Assembly (NCBI GenBank): GCA_964503685.1 | Contig: CAZDAW010000004.1 | Coordinates: 1 to 64,000 of the forward strand | DNA length: 64,000 nt | Direction of reading: 5' to 3' | Source of the DNA: CAZDAW01 sp964503685 | GTDB lineage: Bacteria > Chloroflexota > Anaerolineae > Anaerolineales > Anaerolineaceae | In this document: positions 47,011 through 55,252 of the stretch, piece after piece | How the letters are laid out: each line of letters begins with the position of its first letter | Numbering within the stretch: position 1 is the first letter of the stretch | The notes under the pieces: model-generated | Told to the model about the DNA's origin: nothing | The model's input: only the letters and a program-made list of their open reading frames with translations | Database searches by the model: none | Translations under genes and position numbers: made by a program

Positions 47011-47493
47011 ATGATTGATATCCGTACCATGTTACCCGGTGAAAGTCAGGCAGTATGCGAGGTCGTCATTCGCACTTTCAACGAGTTCGTGGCGCCTGGG
47101 TATTCTGCCGAAGGCCTGAGTTCATTTTACCAATACGTAACCCCCGAAGCCCTGGAAAAACGTCTTTTTGAAGGACATTTCATACTGGTTGCCTTCGATA
47201 CTGAAGCTAAAACAATTGTCGGGGCGATTGAGGTTCGCAATCATAATCATATATCTTTGCTGTTTGTAGATAAAGCCTACCACCGCCAGCGAATTGCCAG
47301 GCAATTATTCGGGCGCGCCCTGAACAATTGTTATCGCTGGAGTCCTATACGCGCCATGTCAGAAGGAATCACGGTTAACTCTTCCCCGTATGCTGTTCCA
47401 ATCTATGAAAAATTAGGATTTAAGAAAACCGGTGATGAACAGGTTAAAAACGGGATTCGCTTTGTTCCAATGATTTATAACTATCAAAAATAA
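47011..47493 (+). CDS. GNAT-family N-acetyltransferase
   Basis: 160 aa. Acetyl-CoA loop in LFVDKAYHRQRIARQLFGRAL (R/Q-x-x-x-A/G pattern) and the C-terminal VPIYEKLGFKKTG. The substrate is unknown. A TATAAT just upstream (46998-47003) suggests a very short leader. Confidence 0.8.
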   Translation: MIDIRTMLPGESQAVCEVVIRTFNEFVAPGYSAEGLSSFYQYVTPEALEKRLFEGHFILVAFDTEAKTIVGAIEVRNHNHISLLFVDKAYHRQRIARQLFGRALNNCYRWSPIRAMSEGITVNSSPYAVPIYEKLGFKKTGDEQVKNGIRFVPMIYNYQK

Positions 47494-47531
47494 AAAGCCT
47501 ATTATTTCACACCAATTATTCTGGAGTTTAC

Positions 47532-49412
47532 ATGATCAAAATCGACGGCAAATGGTTTAAAGACGAGTTGGGACGAACGCTGATCTTACGCGGTGCAAAC
47601 TTGAGCGGAAGCTCAAAAATTCCCTATACGCCTGATGGCGCCACACATTTAAAAGAAAATTTCTTCGACCATCGAAACGTTTCTTTCGTCGGGCGTCCTT
47701 TTCCACTGGAAGAAGCAGATGAACATTTTTCCCGTCTGAAAAGCTGGGGACTGACTTTTCTGCGGCTTCTCGTCACCTGGGAAGCAATTGAGCATGCCGG
47801 GCCGGGTATCTATGATGAAGAATACCTGGACTACATCTATCAGGTGGTTAAAAAAGCCGGGGAATATGGCATCAATCTATTCATTGACCCGCACGAAGAT
47901 GTCTGGAGTCGGTTCTCCGGCGGCGACGGCGCGCCGGGGTGGACATTCGACCTGATCGGAATGGATATCACCCGCTTTCACGAAGCCGGGGCAGCCTTCA
48001 TTCATGCCATGCACGGCAATCCCGTCCCGCCAATGATCTGGGTAACAAATAACAACAAACTGGCCGCCGCGACTATGTTCACTTTATTCTTCGGCGGCAA
48101 TTATTTCGCGCCCAAAATCAAGATTGATGGAGAAAGCATCCAGGATTACCTGCAACGACATTACATTCAGGCCATCCTGCAAGTTGTCAAACGACTCAAG
48201 GGTCTCCCGAATGTAATTGGGTACGACACGTTAAACGAACCAGCTTCGGGCTATATTGGCATTCTTGATCTAAATTGTGACTTCGGCGCCTTGAAAAAAG
48301 GAATGATGCCGACGCCCTATCAAGGTATGCTGCTTGGCGCCGGATTCCCTCAAGATGTCTATGCATGGGATGTGGGGTTTTTAGGTCTCAAACGCCTGGG
48401 CTTACGACGCATGAATCAGCAAGGCGTTAAGGTTTGGAAGGAAGGATACGATTGCATCTGGCGTCAGCACGGCGTTTGGGATGTGGACGAAAAAGGAACG
48501 CCCCAGTTATTACAACCCAGCTATTTCTACCGGGTTAATGGCAAGCGGGTTGATTTTCCGAATCATTGCCTTCAACCGTTTATTAAGGATTTCACAAAGG
48601 CCGTCCGCCAGATTGATCCCGAAGCTTTTATCTTTATCGAAGGCGTCCCTACGGAAAAGATTCCGGTCTTGTTGCCAAAAGACGCAGATAGAATAGTCAA
48701 TGCCTCACACTGGTATGACAACATTACCCTGTTGAAAAAGAATTTTACTTCTCTGTTCACCATGGATACTGACACTGCGCAATTATATTTCGGTTTAAAG
48801 AACATTCGCCAGGCATTTGTGAACCAACTGGCGAACGAAGCGCAAAAAGGTTGGGCCAGCCTGGGCGACGTACCCACCCTGATCGGCGAAATTGGGCTTC
48901 CCCTCGATATGCAAAAGAAAAAGGCTTATCGAACCGGGGATTTTTCGATGCAAATCAAAGCTATGGATGCCAGCCTGCACGCCATCGAAGCCAATCTGCT
49001 CAACGCCACGATCTGGGATTACACGCCCGACAACGATAACACATACGGCGATCAGTGGAACAATGAAGATTTTTCGATCTTCAGCCGCGATCAACAGCAC
49101 AACCCTGAAGACATCAACTCAGGCGGGCGCGCCCTTCAAGCCGTCCTGCGTCCTTACGCGCTCAAGACAGCCGGTGAACCGTTGAAAATGGAGTTTGATC
49201 CTTTTAGCGGCCTTTTCGAGTTCGAATTCCGTCACGATCCGGCAGTCGAAGCGCCGACCGAGATATTTGTACCTATTTATCAATATCCAAAAGGCATTAA
49301 CCTCGTTCTATCAGATGGCAGGCACGAAATAAACCAGACTGAACAGAAATTGATCTACTACCACACGAAAGACATAGACATCCATACAATAAAGATCAGA
49401 CGGATTAAGTGA
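47532..49412 (+). CDS. GH5 glycosidase, endoglycoceramidase/glucosylceramidase-like
   Basis: 626 aa without a signal peptide, so intracellular. GH5 features: GKWFKDELGRTLILRGANLSGSSK, WGLTFLRLLVTWEAIEHAGPG, FIDPHEDVWSRFSGGDGAP, acid/base Glu in GYDTLNEPASG and nucleophile Glu in LIGEIGLPLD. Length and insertions match subfamily 12-like beta-glucosyl(galactosyl)ceramidases, which cleave sugars from glycolipids. A C-terminal beta domain (DPFSGLFEFEFRHD) follows. SD TGGAG before ATG 47532. Function on glycolipids is inferred from family resemblance. Confidence 0.83.
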   Translation: MIKIDGKWFKDELGRTLILRGANLSGSSKIPYTPDGATHLKENFFDHRNVSFVGRPFPLEEADEHFSRLKSWGLTFLRLLVTWEAIEHAGPGIYDEEYLDYIYQVVKKAGEYGINLFIDPHEDVWSRFSGGDGAPGWTFDLIGMDITRFHEAGAAFIHAMHGNPVPPMIWVTNNNKLAAATMFTLFFGGNYFAPKIKIDGESIQDYLQRHYIQAILQVVKRLKGLPNVIGYDTLNEPASGYIGILDLNCDFGALKKGMMPTPYQGMLLGAGFPQDVYAWDVGFLGLKRLGLRRMNQQGVKVWKEGYDCIWRQHGVWDVDEKGTPQLLQPSYFYRVNGKRVDFPNHCLQPFIKDFTKAVRQIDPEAFIFIEGVPTEKIPVLLPKDADRIVNASHWYDNITLLKKNFTSLFTMDTDTAQLYFGLKNIRQAFVNQLANEAQKGWASLGDVPTLIGEIGLPLDMQKKKAYRTGDFSMQIKAMDASLHAIEANLLNATIWDYTPDNDNTYGDQWNNEDFSIFSRDQQHNPEDINSGGRALQAVLRPYALKTAGEPLKMEFDPFSGLFEFEFRHDPAVEAPTEIFVPIYQYPKGINLVLSDGRHEINQTEQKLIYYHTKDIDIHTIKIRRIK

Positions 49413-49437
49413 TAATCTATCCAAAACGAGCATGTAT

Positions 49438-49470
49438 GCGGGTCCTCATTTCAGAGAACCCGCTTTTTTT
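49438..49470 (+). terminator. Rho-independent terminator after the GH5 gene
   Basis: GCGGGT..CTC (49438-49447) pairs with GAG.ACCCGC (49454-49463), followed by T7. It separates the GH5 gene from the ubiquitin-like operon. Confidence 0.85.
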
Positions 49471-49543
49471 CGATTAAAACAAGTTTTTCAGCGCGGCTGA
49501 TCAATCCACCCCGCCAAATAACAAAACTGTAAGGAAAAACCTA

Positions 49544-49571
49544 TTGACAAATTTATTTTTGTTGCTATACT
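49544..49571 (+). promoter_or_regulatory. Promoter of the ubiquitin-like operon
   Basis: TTGACA (49544-49549) and TATACT (49566-49571) with a 16-bp spacer, a strong sigma-70-type match. Transcription should begin around 49578, within the palindrome downstream. Confidence 0.8.
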
Positions 49572-49574
49572 GAT

Positions 49575-49599
49575 GGTATAGTGGTCTGACCAATATACC
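49575..49599. promoter_or_regulatory. GntR-type operator palindrome at the start of the ubiquitin-like operon
   Basis: A 25-bp inverted repeat centred at 49587: GGTATA (49575-49580) matches TATACC (49594-49599) and the core TGGTCTGACCA (49582-49592) is perfectly symmetric around its middle base. FadR/PdhR-type GntR regulators bind TGGTnnnACCA-like sites. It covers the expected transcription start and lies 10 bp before the gene whose product has a GntR HTH, so autorepression is likely. Confidence 0.75.
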
Positions 49600-49609
49600 A
49601 GGTGATTTT

Positions 49610-51253
49610 ATGTCAAACGACTCAATCAAACGAATGTCTCTAACAGATGTGGCTGCTGCAAGAATTGCACGATCAATTCTTGATGGCACGTTAAAACCAG
49701 GCAGCCAGATGCCATCTGAGCGCGAGCTGGTGAAGCAATTTGGCATCAGCCGGACCACCTTGCGTGAGGCGCTGAAAAAGTTAACCGAGAGCAATTTAAT
49801 CGAAGCGCGCTACGGCATTGGCTGGTTTGTTCGTGAGGTAAACGCTTCCAATGTCGCAAAATCGCGTGAGATTGCCCAAAGCGATAAAGCGTCCCCTGCT
49901 CCCTTTGTCCGCCTGGCAGGCAGCGAAACCCCTTCAGGGCCACGCCGCCTGCCAGTAGCGCCCGAAAAACCGATCCAAATTCCTAATCTGCATAAAGATC
50001 GCCTGGGAACATTCAAACTGATTTCGTGGTGGGAACGGGAAAAAGTCACCAACGCGAAAGTACTGGTGGTCGGGGCTGGCGCTCTGGGCAACGAAGTGAT
50101 CAAGAACCTCGTTTTGATGGGCGTGGGACATATCTTCATCGTGGATTTCGATACCATCGAATTTGCCAACCTCAGCCGCTCCGTGTTGTTCAGAGAAAGC
50201 GATACGGGGCGGATTAAAGCTGAAGTCGCTGCAGCCCGCGCCAAGGAACTCAATCCGGATGTTCATGTTCAATATCTGCACGGTGATGTAACAACACAAT
50301 TAGGGTTAGGCATTATCCGCCGGATGGACGTTGTCATCGGTTGTCTTGACAACCGTGAAGCTCGCCTGGCAATTAACCGTTATTGTTACTGGATGAATAA
50401 GCCCTGGGTGGATGGCGCCATTCAGGAATTTTTAGGCCTGATGCGGGTATTTATTCCTGGTCAGGGAGCATGCTTTGAATGTACCCTGACCGAACAGGCA
50501 AGGCGCGACCTTTCAGTGCGCTATTCCTGTCCGCTGCTGGCACGCGAAAACGTTCTTCAGGGTAAAGTGCCCACCACGCCCACGATTGCCTCGATCATTG
50601 GCGCCATGCAGGCCCAAGAGGCGCTAAAAATTATCCACGGATTACCAGTAGAAGCCGGCAAAGTCGTCCACTTTAATGGCATGACCAATGAACTGCACAC
50701 CACGGCCTACCAGCCGCGTGAAGAATGTGAAAGCCATTGGATTTATGGCGATGTCATCGAAATCCCCGCCAGTGTCAATACCATAACACTTGATGAGATG
50801 ATGCGCATCGCTCGCGCTGACCTGGGGCCCGAAGCCATTGTTGAACTGGATCAGGAACTGATTCTGACTTTAACTTGCCCGACCTGTAAAAACATCGAAC
50901 AGGTGATGCGCCCGATCTCTGAGGTCGGATTTAAGGCAGCTCATTGCCCCATCTGCGGAACACTGCGCGAAATCGAAATGACCCACACGATCACTGGGGA
51001 AGAAACCTTCTTGCACCGCACACTGGCAAGCATCGGCGTTCCTCCCATGCATATTTTGCGAGCCTTCAACACGCAAGAATTTCGTTTTTATGAAATGACT
51101 GGCGACCTCCACGAAACGCTTCACTTCAGCCACTTTGAATTGATCGAGCCAGGTGAAGAAACGGCTGAACACGGACGCATCCGACTGGGTGAAGAGGTCA
51201 GTGAAGAGATCGAAGAAAAACCCGCCCACGGCCGGGTCATGCTATTGGATTGA
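49610..51253 (+). CDS. GntR-type HTH fused to an E1-like ubiquitin-activating enzyme
   Basis: 547 aa. Residues ~5-78 are a GntR winged helix (AARIARSILDGTLKPGSQMPSE, FGISRTTLREALKKL). A linker leads to an E1/ThiF domain (~131-345): VVGAGALGNEV (155-163), DFDTIEFANLSR (Asp179, Asp181, Asn187, Arg190) and LDNRE (247-250), the ATP/adenylation residues. CFECTL (Cys288, Cys291) is followed by Cys307 in RYSCPLL, which lines up with the catalytic Cys region of UBA3-type E1s and not with MoeB. The C-terminal ~200 residues hold a zinc ribbon (Cys423/426/446/449) and a tail. It should adenylate the C-terminal Gly of the Ubl and pass it to the E2. No separate four-helix catalytic-Cys domain. HTH suggests a second role as repressor. 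Confidence 0.88.
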   Translation: MSNDSIKRMSLTDVAAARIARSILDGTLKPGSQMPSERELVKQFGISRTTLREALKKLTESNLIEARYGIGWFVREVNASNVAKSREIAQSDKASPAPFVRLAGSETPSGPRRLPVAPEKPIQIPNLHKDRLGTFKLISWWEREKVTNAKVLVVGAGALGNEVIKNLVLMGVGHIFIVDFDTIEFANLSRSVLFRESDTGRIKAEVAAARAKELNPDVHVQYLHGDVTTQLGLGIIRRMDVVIGCLDNREARLAINRYCYWMNKPWVDGAIQEFLGLMRVFIPGQGACFECTLTEQARRDLSVRYSCPLLARENVLQGKVPTTPTIASIIGAMQAQEALKIIHGLPVEAGKVVHFNGMTNELHTTAYQPREECESHWIYGDVIEIPASVNTITLDEMMRIARADLGPEAIVELDQELILTLTCPTCKNIEQVMRPISEVGFKAAHCPICGTLREIEMTHTITGEETFLHRTLASIGVPPMHILRAFNTQEFRFYEMTGDLHETLHFSHFELIEPGEETAEHGRIRLGEEVSEEIEEKPAHGRVMLLD

Positions 51254-51260
51254 GGATCAA

Positions 51261-52172
51261 GTGGTAATGAATCTGATCTCCTGGCCCAAAAGAATAGTTC
51301 TGAAAATGATCCGCACATTCTTTAACCTGACGCTGCGTATCTTTTCAGTCATTCTATTGACGGTAATGGCCAGCGGTCTTGTCGTACTGCTTTTCCTTTA
51401 CAACCACTCGATCAGCCTCAGTTTATTGAAAATAATCGTCATCCTTGGATTAGGCCTGATGGCAGGGCTTGCAGCGCGCTGGCTACTTCACCGCAATACG
51501 CTTTTATTGACCTTGCTAACCGCCTGGTTATCCCTGATCTTTGGCTTGGGACTTCTCGATATCTTATCCGGCGGTTTCATTGGGATGGGCCTTGTAAAAA
51601 ACGATGATCCAACAACAGGCATTCTCTCAATATTAATCAGTTTTGCAACGGCGTGGCTGGCAGTGCGCGGCTGGCGTAAATCGGTAAGAGTTAAACAAAC
51701 CACTGCATCGTTGGCAGTTACAGCCCAATCAGCACTTCCGCCGGCTAAAATCACCCACCAGCCGCCTGCCAGGCAAGCAAAAATCAGGAACAAGCCAGCC
51801 AAAAAAATTGCGCCTGCGTCAAAACATGCGCCGGTATTTCTGCCTCATACCACCAAAAAGGGAACGCCTCAGATAAGGTCAGGCGAGAGCAAGAAACACC
51901 TGGGCGCAGCTCCAGCCCGTGAAGAAGAGGTGAAAATTTCCTCCAAAACCAAAGCGGATCATTTCCGGCGGCGGACATTGTCCAGAAAGTTTCATAAGCG
52001 CGCCGTTCAACTGGTCGGGACAGAGGAGCATCGCTGCCCATACTGCCTGGAGCTGGTCGAGCCAAATGATCCCAGGGGCGTCGTTGTCTGTCCCATCTGT
52101 CATACGCACCACCATGCTGATTGCTGGAATGTTACCGGCGTGTGCCAGGTTCCGCACAAGAACGCTTTATAA
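51261..52172 (+). CDS. Membrane protein with C-terminal prokaryotic RING-like zinc domain (E3-like)
   Basis: 303 aa from GTG 51261 (5 nt after SD GAGG); ATG 51267 is the alternative. Four membrane helices (about residues 20-125) are followed by a long basic, Pro/Lys-rich linker and a C-terminal binuclear treble clef at 259-303: C259-P-Y-C262, C277-P-I-C280, His285, C288-W and C295, with His299. The pattern CxxC-x14-CxxC-x4-HxxC-x6-C resembles the prokaryotic RING families predicted as E3-like. Its place between E1 and E2 genes supports an E3 or scaffold role at the membrane. Ligase activity is inferred. Confidence 0.8.
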   Translation: MVMNLISWPKRIVLKMIRTFFNLTLRIFSVILLTVMASGLVVLLFLYNHSISLSLLKIIVILGLGLMAGLAARWLLHRNTLLLTLLTAWLSLIFGLGLLDILSGGFIGMGLVKNDDPTTGILSILISFATAWLAVRGWRKSVRVKQTTASLAVTAQSALPPAKITHQPPARQAKIRNKPAKKIAPASKHAPVFLPHTTKKGTPQIRSGESKKHLGAAPAREEEVKISSKTKADHFRRRTLSRKFHKRAVQLVGTEEHRCPYCLELVEPNDPRGVVVCPICHTHHHADCWNVTGVCQVPHKNAL

Positions 52173-52198
52173 ATCCATTATTCCTATCTGGAGGGTAA

Positions 52199-53311
52199 AT
52201 GTCTGATATTTTAGTTACCATCATTTTACCAAGCGGAGGCGCACGCCGGGCTGAGATGCCAGATGATGTCCCGATTGGCGAGTTGTTGGTCGAATTGACC
52301 TCCTTATTGAAACTACCCACTGTCGGGCCAGACGGGCGTCCAATGGGATACCGCCTCGATAGTAAAGCCCTGGGAAGGGAGCTTACTGAAAAAGAAACCC
52401 TGGCAAGCGCCGGCATTCCAAAAGAAGACCGATTGATGATCACCGCGGACATCACAGCCGGAGCAACATCTCTGGAGCAAAGTCCCCGTATCCGCCGGCT
52501 GTGGGGCGACGCTCAACTCATTCAGGAACTGGCAGCGCGCAGCGACCTGATCCAAATTAAATCCGAATCAGCGCGCCCCGGCTTGCCCCCCGAAAAATAC
52601 ATCGTTACCTTCAAATGCAAAGGGATTATCTCGGTGGATTCCAAGGGGAATCCGCAATACGGGAACAAACATCAGGTGGAAATCTATCTGCACAACCAGT
52701 ATCCCCAACGCTGGCCCGGTCTGAAGTGGTTAACGCCCATCTGGCATCCCAACATCAATCACCTCAACGGCAGCGTGTGTATTGATGCAGCCTGGTGGTC
52801 AGCCAGTCGTTCACTTGACAGGCTGGTAATTATGTTGGGCGAGATGGTTCAATACAAAAATTATCACGATGATCCGACCAAACCGCCCTTCCCCTGGGAC
52901 CCCGAAGCTGCCCGTTGGAGTCGGGAGTACCGCTCCAAACATCCTAATGTCTTCCCGGTTGATACACAAGAACTGCTACGCCCCGAACGAGTCAAACTGG
53001 CAACCGCCAGCGCCAACCAGCCCAGGCAGTCCCAACCCGAAAAAGCCAGGCCGCCAATCGCAGCCGCAAAGAAAGAACAAACACCCATTACAGAAAAAAT
53101 TCACCTTATCCAACCCGGGACAAAACAACCAGAAGCGCAGGCCTCAAAAATTAAGATTACACCAGCAGCCGCAAAATCACAGCCACCAGCGCAACCCCAA
53201 AAAATCAGACTGATTCCGAATCTCTTTAAAAAGCAGGATAAAACAAAATCGGACAAGGCGAAAACTCCGCCGCCAGACAAAGATAAAAAATCCCACATTC
53301 GCCTGAAATAA
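52199..53311 (+). CDS. Ubiquitin-like domain fused to an E2 conjugating domain
   Basis: 370 aa; ATG 52199 with SD TGGAGG. Residues 1-88 are a beta-grasp Ubl domain of YukD-like type. Residues ~95-250 are a UBC-fold E2: HPN at 183-185 (IWHPNINHL), catalytic Cys194 in NGSVCID, and WWSASRSLDRLVIMLGEM, which matches the W-S-P helix region of E2s. The C-terminal ~100 residues are Pro/Ala/Lys-rich with repeated KIxLI motifs and look disordered. The Ubl domain is 70 percent or so like the free Ubl encoded next, but continues past its Ala-Gly. E2 takes the modifier from E1 and transfers it to targets, perhaps with the RING protein. Confidence 0.88.
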   Translation: MSDILVTIILPSGGARRAEMPDDVPIGELLVELTSLLKLPTVGPDGRPMGYRLDSKALGRELTEKETLASAGIPKEDRLMITADITAGATSLEQSPRIRRLWGDAQLIQELAARSDLIQIKSESARPGLPPEKYIVTFKCKGIISVDSKGNPQYGNKHQVEIYLHNQYPQRWPGLKWLTPIWHPNINHLNGSVCIDAAWWSASRSLDRLVIMLGEMVQYKNYHDDPTKPPFPWDPEAARWSREYRSKHPNVFPVDTQELLRPERVKLATASANQPRQSQPEKARPPIAAAKKEQTPITEKIHLIQPGTKQPEAQASKIKITPAAAKSQPPAQPQKIRLIPNLFKKQDKTKSDKAKTPPPDKDKKSHIRLK

Positions 53312-53324
53312 ACTACTGGCGCTT

Positions 53325-53340
53325 CCGGCGATCACGCCGG
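53325..53340 (+). promoter_or_regulatory. Small intra-operon hairpin before the free Ubl gene
   Basis: CCGGCG-ATCA-CGCCGG, a perfect 6-bp stem, in the 76-bp gap between the E2 and Ubl genes. Too short a T-run follows to be a good terminator. It could protect or partly stop the transcript, so that the Ubl is made at a different level from the enzymes. Confidence 0.4.
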
Positions 53341-53387
53341 TTATAAAAATAGGTTAATCATAAGTCAAACAATCATGGAGGTTTGAA

Positions 53388-53654
53388 ATGGCAGATACAA
53401 ATGTAACACTTGTTCTCCCTTCGGGGGGCAGCCGGGCAGCAGAGGTTCCTGATGACGTGCCAGTGAAGGAATTAATCCCCGAATTATCCACGTCGCTGGA
53501 ATTACCCACCACAGGACCGGACGGTCGTCCGATCAATTACCGCCTGGATAGCAAAGCGCTAGGGCGTGAACTTCAGGAAGACGAAACACTTTCTGGCGCA
53601 GGCGTTCCTGCGAATGACCGTCTGATGATCACCGCAGATATCACAGCAGGGTAG
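53388..53654 (+). CDS. Free ubiquitin-like modifier protein ending in glycine
   Basis: 88 aa; ATG 53388, SD TGGAGG. Beta-grasp YukD-like fold: VTLVLPSGGSRAAEVPDDVP, a central YRLDSKALG and DRLMITADITAG at the very end. The chain stops right after Ala-Gly, so the C-terminus is ready for adenylation without processing; there is one Gly, not the usual Gly-Gly. It contains a single Lys-poor surface (Lys in VKEL and DSKAL). It is the presumed modifier used by the E1, E2 and RING proteins of the operon. A paralogous copy is fused to the E2. Confidence 0.85.
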   Translation: MADTNVTLVLPSGGSRAAEVPDDVPVKELIPELSTSLELPTTGPDGRPINYRLDSKALGRELQEDETLSGAGVPANDRLMITADITAG

Positions 53655-53723
53655 GAATTGACTGACAATCAGCCTGTAAGAATTACCTGGCTTTCACCAA
53701 AGCCAACATCCAAGGAGAATTCG

Positions 53724-54395
53724 GTGTCCAGTAAAGAACCCACCATCCGTCTGACGCAGGAAGAATCCATCGAACCGCGCATCTCGCGCATCCCACTCAA
53801 ATGTTCTCGGCGCTGGGCGCCGATTGGCGACGATAGCAACCAACCCGAATTGACCGTATCGGTATTTTTGACACAACACGCTTATATCCGCCTGTGTGCT
53901 CACGCCGGCAGAGACTTAAAAAACGAAGTGGGCGGATGGATGGTTGGTAAATGGTGCATGGATAAACAAACCGGAAAACAATTTGTGGTCATCGAAACCA
54001 TCCTGCCAGCCGAATTCACTCAACAGGGCAGCGCATTTCTCACGTTTACCCAAGACAGCCAGGTGGTTCTGCACGAAACCATGAGCACGCACTATCCCGA
54101 TAAAGTTCTGGTGGGCTGGTATCACACCCATCCGCGTATGGGCGTGTTCTTCTCAGCGTGGGATACCTGGCTGCATAACAATTTCTTTCCAGAAGCCTGG
54201 CAGGTCGCCCTGGTGATAGAACCCTTCTCGGCTGCCGGTGGATTTTTCATCCGTCAGGTCAACGGATTGCTGGACTCACGCCGTTATTTTGGATTTTATG
54301 AGCTGGCTTCAAAATCAAAAAAAAGTGTGGTTCACTGGCGTAACATGGTCTCTGACAGCGAAATTAGTAAACTACAGGAGGAAGACAGGCAATGA
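53724..54395 (+). CDS. JAMM/JAB metallopeptidase, predicted deconjugase
   Basis: 223 aa from GTG 53724, which has a textbook SD (AAGGAG, 6-nt spacing); an upstream TTG at 53658 would add 22 residues but has its AGG too close. The JAMM zinc motif is complete: Glu68 (NEVGGWMVG), His134 and His136 (YHTHP), Ser144 and Asp147 (SAWD). It should cleave the isopeptide or C-terminal bond of the Ubl, like Rpn11 or other JAB deubiquitinases. The stop overlaps the FHA gene start (ATGA). Confidence 0.87.
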   Translation: MSSKEPTIRLTQEESIEPRISRIPLKCSRRWAPIGDDSNQPELTVSVFLTQHAYIRLCAHAGRDLKNEVGGWMVGKWCMDKQTGKQFVVIETILPAEFTQQGSAFLTFTQDSQVVLHETMSTHYPDKVLVGWYHTHPRMGVFFSAWDTWLHNNFFPEAWQVALVIEPFSAAGGFFIRQVNGLLDSRRYFGFYELASKSKKSVVHWRNMVSDSEISKLQEEDRQ

Positions 54396-55249
54396 ATCGA
54401 TTGATGCGATTATACTTTTATGGCATTCTGGGTGCAATTGGAGGACTGATTGCCTGGCAAACCAGCAGTATGCTTGGACTCTCATTCACCCCCAATCTGT
54501 ACCTGAGCGAAGTCTTTGCCGGAGCGCTCATTGGCCTGTGCATTGGTTTATGTATTGGCTTCGCAGAAGGGATACTGACGCGTAATCCGGTGCAATTTCT
54601 AAAAGCCAGTTTAATCAGCGGCGCGCTTGGCTTGATCGGCGGAGCAATTGCCCTGCCCGTAGCTGAAGGTTTCTTCCAAATACTCGGTGGAGAAATCTGG
54701 GGACGTCTGTTGGGATGGGGACTTTTTGGATTGCTCATCGGTCTGGCAACCGGAATTACCGGCGGCGCGCAGATGTGGAAGGGCGGCCTGGGGGGTATAC
54801 TGGGCGGCCTGTTAGGAAGCAGCCTGTTGGAAGCGGCCCGCAAATTCTTATCTGATCCCCTGATGGGCAAAGCCGCCGGCCTCATCCTGATGGGCGCAGC
54901 CGTCGGAGTATTTATTGCCCTCATCGTGTTCGTTCTTTCAAGAGTCTGGCTGGAAGTAACCAGCGGCAAACTCAAAGGAACGGAATTCATCCTGGATAAA
55001 TTCCTGAAACCCAACGGCCCGACTGCGATCATCGGCAGCAGCCCGTTGAAATCAGAAATCGTTTTACCCGATCCAGATGTCGCGCCGCAACATGCCATCC
55101 TTCAGGGCGCCGGAACACACTTTACCCTGAAAGATATAAGTATGAACGGAACATTTGTCAACAATCGACGCATCGAACAAACCAGGCTGGCAAACCGTCA
55201 AACGATCAAAGTTGGCAACACCGAAATGATGTATCACGAAAAGAGGTAA
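54392..55249 (+). CDS. Glycine-rich multi-helix membrane protein with C-terminal FHA domain
   Basis: 285 aa. Residues 1-190 hold about six helices with glycine-zipper-like spacing (GGLIAW, LIGLCIGLCIGFAEGI, GLFGLLIGLATGITGGAQMWKGGLGGILGGLLG). The C-terminal ~85 residues are an FHA domain: IIGSSPLKSEIVLPDPDVAPQHA, LKDISMNGTFVNNRRI and IKVGNTEMMYHE. The usual Arg after Gly and the Ser of SxxH are replaced (GSS and APQH), so phosphothreonine binding is weakened or altered. The FHA should face the cytoplasm and could recruit a partner of the Ubl pathway. Confidence 0.83.
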   Translation: MNRLMRLYFYGILGAIGGLIAWQTSSMLGLSFTPNLYLSEVFAGALIGLCIGLCIGFAEGILTRNPVQFLKASLISGALGLIGGAIALPVAEGFFQILGGEIWGRLLGWGLFGLLIGLATGITGGAQMWKGGLGGILGGLLGSSLLEAARKFLSDPLMGKAAGLILMGAAVGVFIALIVFVLSRVWLEVTSGKLKGTEFILDKFLKPNGPTAIIGSSPLKSEIVLPDPDVAPQHAILQGAGTHFTLKDISMNGTFVNNRRIEQTRLANRQTIKVGNTEMMYHEKR

Positions 55250-55252
55250 GTT

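Noticed and set aside
49610..51253. MoeB/ThiF sulphur-carrier activating enzyme
   Set aside because: The CFECTL...Cys307 arrangement resembles UBA3-type E1, and an E2, RING-like protein and JAB are encoded next to it. No molybdopterin or thiamin genes are near.
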